DNA of 64,000 bases from Bradyrhizobium sp. sBnM-33 (GTDB lineage: Bacteria > Pseudomonadota > Alphaproteobacteria > Rhizobiales > Xanthobacteraceae): assembly GCF_032917945.1 (NCBI RefSeq), contig NZ_CP136624.1, positions 2,852,001 through 2,916,000 on the forward strand, written 5' to 3'. A model generated the notes under the pieces. The model saw only the letters and a program-made list of their open reading frames with translations. It searched no databases and was not told the origin of the DNA. The translations under genes and the position numbers were made by a program. The number at the start of each line of letters is the position of its first letter. Within the stretch, counting starts at the first letter, position 1. Of this stretch, positions 26,280-34,195 are shown in pieces.

Positions 26280-28355
26280 ATGGCTCATGCGAGTCTTGCC
26301 TGTTCTTTTCGTCGAGGGATTCAAACGGCGCTTGTGCTTGCCGCTACCGCTCTCTGTGGTCCGTCGGCCTGGTCGGCTGAACCCGAAAGAAAGAGCGGCT
26401 ACGCGATCGGCGCGGAGCGATGCGGCAGCCGGGGACTATCGTTTCCCAGCGTCAAGATCGACATGAAGAAGGGGTTTTGCGCGGGGCTGGTTCTGAGCGA
26501 GGAAGACGGGCTGAGGTTTCCGCGCTCCATCGTGCAAATCCCCGGCCACGAGCAGTTCGTGATCTCCGACATGAGTGGATGGAATCGCACAGATGGCCGG
26601 CTGCTGCTGCTCGATCCTCACGCCGCGGAAGGTAAGCGGGTCAAGGAAATCGTCACGAACCTCGAATATCCGTTTGGCCTCGCGATCGGGCCGGATAAGA
26701 AAATCTACGCCTCAACCCATGAGACGATTTTCCGGTTCGATCCACTCGCGGCAAATCCGAAGAGCACGATCGAGACAATCATTCACGGCCTCCCGGGCCG
26801 CAGGGTCACGCTTCCGAACGGCACCAAGATCGAAGAAAGCAGTCACTCGCTCAAGCATTTCATTTTCGACAGGACGGGACGCATATTCGTCAATGTCGGG
26901 TCCCACAGCGACGACTGCATCACGAGGCCGCCGATCACCAAGCCGTGCGCTGCGGGTGAAGGCCCGTCGCCTCTTGCCTCCATCTGGGTGTTCACGCCGT
27001 CGTCCGGTAACGTCTTCCCGGCGCTAAGGCCGGGCGATTCCAATCCGCCGCGCGAGATTTATGCGCGGGGCCTCCGGAACTCGATGGCGCTCGCCGTGCA
27101 TTCCCGCTTCCCCGACGCCGGTTATGCCTTCCTGCAGGGCGAGAATGCGAGGGACCTGCCGGATATCTTTCAGCCCAACGAGGAGATCAACGCGATCGAG
27201 AGAGGGAAGCATTACGGCTGGCCATATTGCTACGATCTTTCGACGCCAAGCCCTGAATTTAAGGCGGTGCTACAGTCCGGGCCCTACAAGAATTTCTGTA
27301 ACAACACGGCCGCGTACAAACCGCCGCACTCGCTGCTGCCGCCGCACGGCGCGCCACTCGGCATGCTGTATTATCACGGGCGCAAATTCCCGGAACTTGA
27401 CGGCAAGCTTCTTGTCGCCCTGCACGGCTACCGCCCGACGGGAAGCCGTCTTCTCATCTACGATGTAGACGGCCGCGGCTTCCCGAAAATAAGCCCGCCG
27501 CCCGTCCGCTATCAGGTGAGCTGTGGCGCGGAACCGAGCCGCGCCTTTCAGACCGACGCCGGAAATGCTCCGGCCGCCGCCTATGAGGAGCTGATATCCG
27601 GCTGGTACCGGGTGAACGGCGCGCGGCCGCAGGGCGCGCCGGTCGGCATGACGGTCGCGGCCGATGGTGCGATCTGGATCGCCGAGGACAAGAACCAGGC
27701 AGTGATCCGCATCGATCGCGCTTCCGGCAACCCGCCCGATCCGCTGCCGTGCGGCGTGCGGACACCCGAGCAGATCGACGAGCTTGCCGGCTTCGTCACG
27801 AACGATTCCAAGAACAAGGCTCGCCTGACTTCCGTCCGGACCAATCTGGTCGAGAAGCACTGTCTCGGCTGCCATTCCGATTTCGGGCTTAAGAAGGGAC
27901 AGCCGGGGGCTGAGAAAGATCAAACGGTCCTGCGCTTCATACTCGCGCAGGACGGCTGGATTTATCCAGGAGACCCCGATTCCGGGAAGCTGCGCATCCG
28001 CCTCCGCGGACTCGGCGCGGAAAAGCTGATGCCTCCAGGAGGAGAGAAATTGCCCCAGACGGAGCCGGGCTACGCGCAGGTTCTGAACCTTGCCGATTAT
28101 CTGGCGGGGACGATGGTTCCCGGAACAAGGATGCGGATCAAGCCCGGCCCCGTCCAGCGGAAATTCGTTAGCAAGACCGACAAGGAATGCGGCGAAATCC
28201 CGACGACGAAGGTCGTCGTGGTGACACAAAAGAACGCTGCAGGTAAGCCCGGCTTCAGCCGGTTCTATCGGCCTGCCGATATCTTCCTCAACGGCGAGTG
28301 CGCCGATGCAGATGGCTACTATATCCGTCAGGACCTTCTGGTGCCTTTGCTGTAG
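26280..28355 (+). CDS. Secreted sorbosone/glucose-dehydrogenase-like protein with a haem c motif
   Basis: The sequence starts with a probable signal peptide (MAHASLACSFRRGIQTALVLAATALCG ... SAWSA). Upstream in-frame starts to 26217 exist, but the ATG at 26280 gives the best signal peptide. The central part resembles soluble PQQ-dependent sugar/sorbosone dehydrogenases (six-bladed propeller; LRNSMALAVH, NEEINAIERGKHYGWPYC). A single CXXCH haem-binding motif (CLGCH) begins near residue 527, in a cytochrome-c-like tail, so periplasmic electron transfer is likely. It overlaps the next gene by 50 bases in another frame, suggesting co-transcription. Substrate is unknown. Confidence 0.72.
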   Translation: MAHASLACSFRRGIQTALVLAATALCGPSAWSAEPERKSGYAIGAERCGSRGLSFPSVKIDMKKGFCAGLVLSEEDGLRFPRSIVQIPGHEQFVISDMSGWNRTDGRLLLLDPHAAEGKRVKEIVTNLEYPFGLAIGPDKKIYASTHETIFRFDPLAANPKSTIETIIHGLPGRRVTLPNGTKIEESSHSLKHFIFDRTGRIFVNVGSHSDDCITRPPITKPCAAGEGPSPLASIWVFTPSSGNVFPALRPGDSNPPREIYARGLRNSMALAVHSRFPDAGYAFLQGENARDLPDIFQPNEEINAIERGKHYGWPYCYDLSTPSPEFKAVLQSGPYKNFCNNTAAYKPPHSLLPPHGAPLGMLYYHGRKFPELDGKLLVALHGYRPTGSRLLIYDVDGRGFPKISPPPVRYQVSCGAEPSRAFQTDAGNAPAAAYEELISGWYRVNGARPQGAPVGMTVAADGAIWIAEDKNQAVIRIDRASGNPPDPLPCGVRTPEQIDELAGFVTNDSKNKARLTSVRTNLVEKHCLGCHSDFGLKKGQPGAEKDQTVLRFILAQDGWIYPGDPDSGKLRIRLRGLGAEKLMPPGGEKLPQTEPGYAQVLNLADYLAGTMVPGTRMRIKPGPVQRKFVSKTDKECGEIPTTKVVVVTQKNAAGKPGFSRFYRPADIFLNGECADADGYYIRQDLLVPLL

Positions 28356-29256
28356 CGCCATGCAGAGCCTGGCCGCCGTGACATCCGCGCCGGCCGAAGT
28401 GAAGTTGTTCGAAAGCGTCCAGGCCACGCCCGCGGGCGAATACACGTCGGGCATCGAAGGGCCGGCCGTCGATCTCGACGGCAATCTCTATGTCGTCAAT
28501 CTCGGCAGACAGGGCACGATCGGCAAGCTTCCACCCGGGAGCGCCGCTTCCGAGAAGTTCATCGATCTTCCCGAGGGCAGCGTCGGCAACTCGATCCGCT
28601 TCGCGCGCGACGGAACGATGTTCATAGCGGACTACAAGAAGCACAACATATTCGCGGTGAGGAAGGGCAGCGCGATGCCCGAAGTCTGGTTTCATTCCGA
28701 CCAAATGAACCAGCCTAACGACATGACCATCGCGCGCGAGGGCACGATCTACGCGAGCGACCCGAACTGGAAGGGACGCAGCGGCCAGATTTGGCGGATC
28801 GCGAAGGGAGCCGACGGATCGGTGCAGGGTAAGGTGATGACCGCGCCACGCGCCATGGGCACCACAAACGGCATCGATCTCAGCCCCGACGAAAAGACGC
28901 TCTATGTCGGCGAGTCCGACAGTGGTCAGATATGGGCTTATGAAATTCGCGGCAACGAGCTGACCAATGCAAGGCTAGTCAAGACGTTCGATCGCGACAC
29001 AATCGACGGGGTGCGTACCGACACGGAGGGCAAACTATTCATCGCCCGCATCCTAAAGGGTTCAATTGCAGTCCTGACCCCAGACGGCAAAGCCCAGAGA
29101 GAGATCGCGCTCAAGGGCAAAGAGCCCTCAAACCTCGCCTTCGGTGGCAAAGACGGCAAGACGATCTTTGTCACCCAGCGGCAAGGGGGCTTCATCGAAT
29201 CCTTCCGCACAGACCAGGAAGGGCGTGAGTACTGCCTGCAAAGAACTGATTGCTAG
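28306..29256 (+). CDS. SMP-30/gluconolactonase-like beta-propeller protein
   Basis: The 316-residue protein has repeated propeller strands (GIEGPAVDLDGNLYVVNLG, NSIRFARDGTMFIADYKKH, GIDLSPDEKTLYVGESDSG) as in SMP-30/gluconolactonase/LRE proteins, which hydrolyse sugar lactones or related esters. An N-terminal hydrophobic, Cys-containing stretch may be an export signal if the ATG at 28306 is used; an ATG at 28360, after the upstream stop, is the alternative. Together with the preceding dehydrogenase it could oxidise a sugar and open the lactone, but this is inferred only from gene order. Confidence 0.75.
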   Translation: MQMATISVRTFWCLCCSAMQSLAAVTSAPAEVKLFESVQATPAGEYTSGIEGPAVDLDGNLYVVNLGRQGTIGKLPPGSAASEKFIDLPEGSVGNSIRFARDGTMFIADYKKHNIFAVRKGSAMPEVWFHSDQMNQPNDMTIAREGTIYASDPNWKGRSGQIWRIAKGADGSVQGKVMTAPRAMGTTNGIDLSPDEKTLYVGESDSGQIWAYEIRGNELTNARLVKTFDRDTIDGVRTDTEGKLFIARILKGSIAVLTPDGKAQREIALKGKEPSNLAFGGKDGKTIFVTQRQGGFIESFRTDQEGREYCLQRTDC

Positions 29257-29360
29257 ACATGACTTATAAGCCTTCGAGCAAATGCTTATAAGTCGGCAAC
29301 TGGATAGGTTTCTAACAAACCTGATCAGTCTCAACGCACCTAAGCGGAGCGGCTCGTGAG

Positions 29361-29416
29361 AGCTTGTCAGGCTCATAACCTGAAGGTCATAGGTTCAAAT
29401 CCTATCCCCGCAACCA
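29361..29416 (+). pseudogene. 3' fragment of an initiator tRNA-Met (CAU) gene, probable attachment site
   Basis: The 56 bases from the anticodon arm to CCA read as the 3' part of an alphaproteobacterial initiator tRNA: anticodon stem-loop tcaggctcataacctga, T arm with ggttcaaatcc, acceptor strand and ccccgcaacca. The bases upstream do not supply a matching acceptor strand (gcgggg) or D arm, so the gene is incomplete. Integrative elements that use a tRNA 3' end leave such a partial copy at one end of the insertion. I read it as an att scar on the right side of the left-hand island. Confidence 0.72.
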
Positions 29417-29443
29417 AACTTTGATAGTGATATCAGTGACATA

Positions 29444-29465
29444 GACCGCCTCTGGCGGGCTTTTG
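29444..29465 (+). terminator. Rho-independent terminator-like hairpin
   Basis: The stem CCGCC (29446-29450) pairs with GGCGG (29454-29458) across a 3-base loop and is followed by gctttt. It lies 30 bases after the tRNA fragment and was probably carried along with the tRNA 3' end. Confidence 0.6.
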
Positions 29466-29645
29466 ATGTCTTGCAGTACTTTCCTGCCTTTTACCCATCA
29501 AATCCATAATATATCATTTGATATCAATATGTTACAGGTCTCACCTCCAATCAATTGCCGAGCGTTACAATTTTCTACATGGCACACATGATTGGCACAT
29601 GAATGCGAGATGCAGGCGCCCTTGCCAGTGCCGCCGGGGCCCTCC

Positions 29646-29682
29646 TAAAAAGTGTGAATGTTCTGAGTAGGCGCACTTTTTA
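29646..29682. promoter_or_regulatory. Inverted repeat upstream of the CBASS operon
   Basis: Arms TAAAAAGTGTG (29646-29656) and CGCACTTTTTA (29672-29682), one mismatch in 11, are separated by 15 bases. They end 63 bases before the CD-NTase start. This could be the operator of the CBASS promoter, possibly for CapH, or the terminator of something upstream. The rest of 29466-29745 is AT-rich and without a gene. Confidence 0.45.
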
Positions 29683-29745
29683 ACCTTGACTGCCGAAGAC
29701 ATCCGCTCCATTCATCGTTCGGAGTACCGAACATTATGTGAGTCT

Positions 29746-30708
29746 ATGGAGAATCACGTGCCCCTCAACAACACAGCGCTCCAGTACTACGACGCCAATG
29801 TCCTGCGGCTTCCGACCGACAAGCGGAAGGAATACCACGCGCAGGTCGATCGGTTGATCACCGAACTCAGCCGCACCGTTCGTGAAAAGACGGCGATCAA
29901 GATCACCAAGGTGGTCAAGGCGGGCTCCTTCGCCAAGTTCACGATCTTGCGCAAGACCTCGACCGACCCGGTCGACGTCGATGTCGTCTTCTATATCTCG
30001 GGTCGCAATATCGACCACGAGACCCTCCAGGGCCTGAACGACACCATCTACAAGTTGTTGATTGAGATCTACCCCAACAAGGATGTCGAGGATTTCGAGA
30101 TTCAGCGGAAAGCCGCGACAGTTTCATTCGTTGGCACTGGGCTCAGCGTCGACATCGTGCCCGTGATCGAAGACCCGGCTCGTCCCGGCTACGGTTGGCA
30201 GTTTGATTTGCAGGACGGCTCCAAGCTGGAAACCTGCGCGCCGTGTCAGATCAAGTTTGTGCGGGACCGGAAAAACAAGGACAAGGATTACCGGACCCTC
30301 GTTCGCCTGACCAAGAAATGGCGCAACCACGCCGAGCTGAAGGCACTCAAGTCCTTCGTTATCGAGCTGATCGTCGCGTACATTCTCGACACCGAAGGCA
30401 ACGCTGGCAGTATCGAAGAGCGCTTTCGACGCATTCTTCTCTACATCGCCCAGACCGGCCTGAAGGAGAAGATTCAGTTCGCGGAGAACACCGCCCCGTT
30501 CGGCACCTTCACTGATCCGGTGGTCATCATCGACCCGGTCTATAGCCTCAACAACGTGGCGAGCCGCATCACCGAGGCGGAGCGCATCTCAATCGTGGCG
30601 GCAGCGCAGGATTCTTGGGAAGCGGCACACTTTGCATCCGCTGAAGACGACAACGAAGTGTGGAAAGAGCTTTTTGGCCCGCGTTTCAAGATCGAGGAAG
30701 CCGCATGA
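29746..30708 (+). CDS. CBASS CD-NTase (cyclic oligonucleotide synthase)
   Basis: This enzyme makes a cyclic di- or trinucleotide alarm signal on phage infection. The 320-residue protein has the nucleotidyltransferase motif GS (in KAGSFAKF, residues 60-61), the metal-binding pair DVD (77-79, in PVDVDVVFYI) and a third Asp near 136 (SVDIVPV). The residue pattern and the HORMA/TRIP13 neighbours suggest clade C or D; the product cannot be read from sequence. I use the ATG at 29746; an in-frame TTG at 29686 is weaker. The stop overlaps the HORMA gene by 4 bases, and the whole operon is coupled in this way. Confidence 0.88.
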   Translation: MENHVPLNNTALQYYDANVLRLPTDKRKEYHAQVDRLITELSRTVREKTAIKITKVVKAGSFAKFTILRKTSTDPVDVDVVFYISGRNIDHETLQGLNDTIYKLLIEIYPNKDVEDFEIQRKAATVSFVGTGLSVDIVPVIEDPARPGYGWQFDLQDGSKLETCAPCQIKFVRDRKNKDKDYRTLVRLTKKWRNHAELKALKSFVIELIVAYILDTEGNAGSIEERFRRILLYIAQTGLKEKIQFAENTAPFGTFTDPVVIIDPVYSLNNVASRITEAERISIVAAAQDSWEAAHFASAEDDNEVWKELFGPRFKIEEAA

Positions 30709-31205
30709 CCTATTCTGCCACTGCGAGTGAGACCTATTCCTATACCACGGCCGACGTCGAAGCAGTTGCGCGCCGTTTCACGGCCGATCTGGTTATGATC
30801 GGCCAGAGTTCGGCTGCCATCACTGAGGAGAAAGCGCGCGAGTATGCGCATGATGTGGAAGCCTTGGCTAAGAAGGGCTTTCTTGAAAAGGTCGACCTCA
30901 CGCTCCTGTCGGGCGGAGTCGAGCTGCGCGCAACGCAGTATATGGTGAATACGGCCTCGGGCGATCTGACGATGAGTCGCCCCGGTGGGGTTATGTGGCC
31001 GCGGGTTGCCAATGCCTACTTGCGCATCATCTTGTTTTGGACCGACGACTATACCCTCACTCAGCAAGCGGCGATGAGCGGAAAGTTGAAGATCAACTGG
31101 AGTCCAACGAGCGATGACACGAACCACACCGGTCTTAAGGCGACTGGTGGACGCGACTACGCCAGCAATGCCTTCGGCATGCAGCGGAAGGATTTTGCCA
31201 CGTGA
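30705..31205 (+). CDS. cap7: Bacterial HORMA-domain protein of type III CBASS
   Basis: In type III CBASS the HORMA protein binds a peptide signal, closes, and activates the CD-NTase. This 166-residue protein fits by size, position and features such as YTTADVEAVARRFTADLVMI at the N-terminus (helix A of the HORMA core) and a beta-rich C-terminal half that would hold the safety-belt region. HORMA proteins are too divergent for certain recognition by eye, so the call leans on context between CD-NTase and the TRIP13-like ATPase. Only one HORMA gene is present. Both ends overlap the neighbours by 4 bases. Confidence 0.78.
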   Translation: MTYSATASETYSYTTADVEAVARRFTADLVMIGQSSAAITEEKAREYAHDVEALAKKGFLEKVDLTLLSGGVELRATQYMVNTASGDLTMSRPGGVMWPRVANAYLRIILFWTDDYTLTQQAAMSGKLKINWSPTSDDTNHTGLKATGGRDYASNAFGMQRKDFAT

Positions 31206-32104
31206 ACCAGCCAGCTCCTAAAGTTTTCGACAGCGAGACCCCGCTTCCGGACCCAGCGTTGACCGCGAAAGCGAAGACCCTGCTGGGATTTGAGGAGCGG
31301 TATACGCGCGTTCACAATCAGCTTCGACTTCTCTTGAGTTTGAACGAATTAGGTGCCTGGAACAAAAAATACCACGGCGGCAAGTTATTGCTCGGCGACC
31401 TTGTCGCCGAGCAATACCCGCTTGCAATCTTCCACGGGGATGTCGGGACTGGAAAGAGTGCAAACGCCGAGTGCTTAGCAAACCGCATCGTTGCCGAAGC
31501 GCGGGCAGAAGATTCGATCCTGTTCAAGTTGAGCAACCGCGTTCGCGGAAGCGGTAAAGTCGGCGAGATGGGAACTCACCTCTCGGAAGCGTTTCATCGT
31601 GTAACACAATCTGCTGGGCGGGGGCGGCGCGCGGTCCTTATCATCGACGAGGGCGACTCACTGGCGACCTCGCGTTCTCAGGACCACAGCCACCACGAAG
31701 ACAAGGTGGCCGTAAATACACTCATTCAAGGTATCGACGATCTTCGAAAGTTCGGTGGCCGTGTAGTCACTTTTCTCTGCACCAACCGTTTGTCTGTGCT
31801 TGATCCTGCGTTGCGCAGGCGTGCGGCGATCGTGGAGGAATTCAAGCGGCCGTCCGCCGAAGAGCGCCGCCAACTCTTTAAGCTCGATTTGGCCGGGCTT
31901 GGTTTGCCGGAATCACAAATCGCTCAGCTCGTCGCGGCTACCGAGGCAAAGAGCGGTCAGCCATCCTGGACCTACTCGGATATTCGCACTCGCCTTTATC
32001 CAGGCGCGTTGGCATTAGCTTTTCCGGATCGGCCGCTTTCTTTTGAACATTTGAAGTCCGTCGTCTCGATGATGAAGGCGTCGCCGGCAGTGGAGGATCG
32101 CTGA
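31202..32104 (+). CDS. cap6: TRIP13/Pch2-like AAA+ ATPase of type III CBASS
   Basis: The ATPase unfolds the closed HORMA protein and so switches off the CD-NTase when there is no infection. The 300-residue AAA+ protein has Walker A FHGDVGTGKSANAE (about residues 78-90), Walker B RAVLIIDEGDSLA (143-155) and a sensor-1 Asn in TFLCTNRLSVLDPALRRRA, with the arginine-finger stretch following. The start is GTG overlapping the HORMA stop; its stop overlaps the effector start. Confidence 0.88.
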   Translation: MNQPAPKVFDSETPLPDPALTAKAKTLLGFEERYTRVHNQLRLLLSLNELGAWNKKYHGGKLLLGDLVAEQYPLAIFHGDVGTGKSANAECLANRIVAEARAEDSILFKLSNRVRGSGKVGEMGTHLSEAFHRVTQSAGRGRRAVLIIDEGDSLATSRSQDHSHHEDKVAVNTLIQGIDDLRKFGGRVVTFLCTNRLSVLDPALRRRAAIVEEFKRPSAEERRQLFKLDLAGLGLPESQIAQLVAATEAKSGQPSWTYSDIRTRLYPGALALAFPDRPLSFEHLKSVVSMMKASPAVEDR

Positions 32105-33267
32105 TGGCGAAGTCTTCGCTCTTTGGACGGCGTATCCATATCTCCGGTAGCGTATCTCAAGATCCAGCTATCGCGGCGGTCGCCGAGGTGACGAAGGCGC
32201 GTGCACTGGTGGAGGGACTCGTACAGGAGCTTATGTCTCGGGGAGCTACCTTTGTCCTGCCGGTCGATAGTGAGAAAACCCGTACAGCAGACGGGACGCC
32301 AATTCTGTTCGACTGGTTGATTTGGGAAACAATCCGCAACTGCCTCGCCCGCCGCCCGTCAGGCGCGCCCGGCCCGCTCGTCATCGCGGTGCAGCACCAC
32401 AAGACAGAAGATCAAATTCCGCCCCAGTTCCAAGCACTTTGGGACGAATTGCGATCCTCGGACCTCATACAGATTGAGAACGTGTCGCACTGGAATATGA
32501 ACAGCAAGCGCATGGAAGCACAGGCGCGATGGGGCGATATTCTTCTGACGGTTGGTGGTTCCGAGGGTGTGCTGTTCCTGGCCAACCTCTATCATGACGC
32601 GGGTAAGCCAGTGGTTCCGCTCAATTGCAAGGTGACCCCGGTTGGTGAAGGAGCACGTCGGCTATTCACTTTGGGCTTGTCGAGTGCCCAGGCGCCGCGC
32701 CTCTTCCGGACTCTTGCCCAAACCTCGCACACTTGGATGAATCGCATTAACTTTACGGATCGCGCCGACACAACCGATCAGATAAAGGGCATCATAGACC
32801 TTCTAGAAAGTCTAGAGCCGCCGCCGGCGTTCGTCGTGCGGCTCTTGAATCCAGACCATGCGGACTTCGCGGACGTGCAGAATTTTTTCGATGTGGTTGT
32901 GCAGCCGATCATTGAGGGTGAACTGGGTTACCGCATGGTTGTTGTAGACGGCCATCAAAAATACGAGCACGCACGCATCGATCAAGAGATCTTTGCCAAG
33001 CTGCACCGGAGCCGCGTGGTCTTGGCCGACATTACTGGAATGCGCCCGAACTGTTTCTTGGAGCTTGGCTATGCCTTTGGCCGTATTCTTCCGACGATGC
33101 TAATGGTGAAGGAAGGAAGCTCTCATCCGTTCGATATTCACACTTTTGCGGGCTTGCATTGGAAAACAGCGGGCTCGGTGGAAGAGCGGCGGCGCGCGTT
33201 TCGGGAGCATTGGGCCGCCATCCAGAGCAGGCCGGCCCTTGTTGCAACGGAGCCCCTTGTCTCATGA
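32104..33267 (+). CDS. CBASS effector: N-terminal SLOG-like plus C-terminal deoxyribosyltransferase/TIR-like domain
   Basis: This 387-residue protein occupies the effector position. Residues 11-55 ([11 protein letters not shown], then FVLPVD) and 146-173 ([15 protein letters not shown], then KPVVPL) look like a SLOG Rossmann-type nucleotide-binding domain, proposed to sense nucleotide signals. Residues 242-375 carry the pattern of nucleoside 2-deoxyribosyltransferase-like or TIR-like enzymes: LAKLHRSR-like helix, [20 protein letters not shown] with Glu 320 as likely catalytic acid. The domain order suggests signal binding by SLOG activates base release from NAD or a nucleotide. That mechanism is inference. 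No membrane segment is seen. It overlaps the ATPase gene by one base and the exonuclease gene by 4. Confidence 0.68.
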   Translation: MAKSSLFGRRIHISGSVSQDPAIAAVAEVTKARALVEGLVQELMSRGATFVLPVDSEKTRTADGTPILFDWLIWETIRNCLARRPSGAPGPLVIAVQHHKTEDQIPPQFQALWDELRSSDLIQIENVSHWNMNSKRMEAQARWGDILLTVGGSEGVLFLANLYHDAGKPVVPLNCKVTPVGEGARRLFTLGLSSAQAPRLFRTLAQTSHTWMNRINFTDRADTTDQIKGIIDLLESLEPPPAFVVRLLNPDHADFADVQNFFDVVVQPIIEGELGYRMVVVDGHQKYEHARIDQEIFAKLHRSRVVLADITGMRPNCFLELGYAFGRILPTMLMVKEGSSHPFDIHTFAGLHWKTAGSVEERRRAFREHWAAIQSRPALVATEPLVS

Positions 33268-33830
33268 CCGTCAAGCGAGAAATCTTTATCTCAATTGACG
33301 TGGAAGCCGCTGGCCCCATACCAGGAGAGTTCAGCCTCTTGTCTATTGGCGCCTGTGATGTAGATGAACCGTCGCGTGTATTTTCTTGCGAGCTGCAACC
33401 TATAAATCGAAATGCTGACCCGAAGGCTCTGGAAGTCGGCGGCTTCTCCCTGGAAAAGCTAGCTAGGACCGGGCTACCTCCAAAAGAAGCCATGGAGAAA
33501 TTTGCATCTTGGATCGAAAGTTTTGTTGGTGAGTCAGATACGGCAGTATTCGTCGGGTTTAACGCCCCCTTCGATTGGTCATTCATCAATTACTATTTCC
33601 ACAAATTCCTCGGAAGAAATCCCTTCGGTTTTACCGCCTTGGACATCAAAGCCTATTATATGGGTGCTACCGGCTCCACATGGCGCGATACGCGCTCCAG
33701 TGCGATTGATGCAAAGCTGAATCCAAAGTCCAAGTCCGATCATAACGCCTTGCACGATGCCCAATATCAAGCAGAGCTCTTCCGTCTCATTCGTAAGAAT
33801 CTTGTATCTGGCCGAGCGGGCAATGCCTGA
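33264..33830 (+). CDS. DEDDh 3'-5' exonuclease, CBASS accessory (Cap18-like)
   Basis: The 188-residue protein has the DEDDh exonuclease residues: D-x-E in [11 protein letters not shown] (Asp 12, Glu 14), the second motif in [10 protein letters not shown], and [13 protein letters not shown], where the His lies five residues before the last Asp. This is an RNase T/DnaQ-like fold. A predicted 3'-5' exonuclease (Cap18) is known as an ancillary gene in some CBASS operons; its role there is unclear. It could degrade the signal, phage nucleic acid, or host RNA. It is translationally coupled to the effector. Confidence 0.78.
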   Translation: MTVKREIFISIDVEAAGPIPGEFSLLSIGACDVDEPSRVFSCELQPINRNADPKALEVGGFSLEKLARTGLPPKEAMEKFASWIESFVGESDTAVFVGFNAPFDWSFINYYFHKFLGRNPFGFTALDIKAYYMGATGSTWRDTRSSAIDAKLNPKSKSDHNALHDAQYQAELFRLIRKNLVSGRAGNA

Positions 33831-33847
33831 CAGTCACTCCAACTGTC
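33829..33847. promoter_or_regulatory. Inverted repeat before capH, possible CapH operator
   Basis: GACAGT (33829-33834) and ACTGTC (33842-33847) are separated by 7 bases, directly after the exonuclease stop and 24 bases before the capH start, with an aaaaggag ribosome binding site between. It could be an operator for autoregulation by CapH and gives capH-capP their own control point. Confidence 0.45.
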
Positions 33848-33871
33848 GGTCATAAAAAGGAGAAGATACAA

Positions 33872-34195
33872 ATGTCTACAGCTTTGGGAGACAAGATACG
33901 CCGCCTTCGAAAAGAAAGGGGGTTTAGTCTCGATAAGCTCGCTGAGCTCTCTGAATCGAGTAAGAGCTACATCTGGGAATTGGAAAATAAAAATCCACCG
34001 CGCCCATCGGCAGATAAGTTAGCCAAGATCGCGCACCAACTCGATACGACCATCGAGTATCTTTTAGACGAAGGAGAGTCTCTCTCTACTGAAGATGCGG
34101 CAGATGCCAAATTCTATCGCCAGTATCGTCAAATGGATGAGGCGACCAGAGCGAAGATAAGAAAGATGGTCAAGCTGTGGGGCGACGATACATGA
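33872..34195 (+). CDS. capH: XRE-type regulator, CapH-like
   Basis: The 107-residue protein has a Cro/C1 helix-turn-helix (KIRRLRKERGFSLDKLAELS, then SKSYIWELENKNPPRPS) and a C-terminal extension with HQLDTTIEYLLDEGESL. Linked to the following ImmA/IrrE-type peptidase in the last position of a CBASS operon, it fits CapH, the repressor cleaved by CapP in response to DNA damage. Here the pair follows the CBASS genes in the same direction rather than preceding them. Confidence 0.78.
   Translation: MSTALGDKIRRLRKERGFSLDKLAELSESSKSYIWELENKNPPRPSADKLAKIAHQLDTTIEYLLDEGESLSTEDAADAKFYRQYRQMDEATRAKIRKMVKLWGDDT

Noticed and set aside
29331..29416. A complete initiator tRNA gene
   Set aside because: The 3' part is intact, but no 5' acceptor strand complementary to ccccgc and no normal D arm are found upstream, so it is called a fragment.
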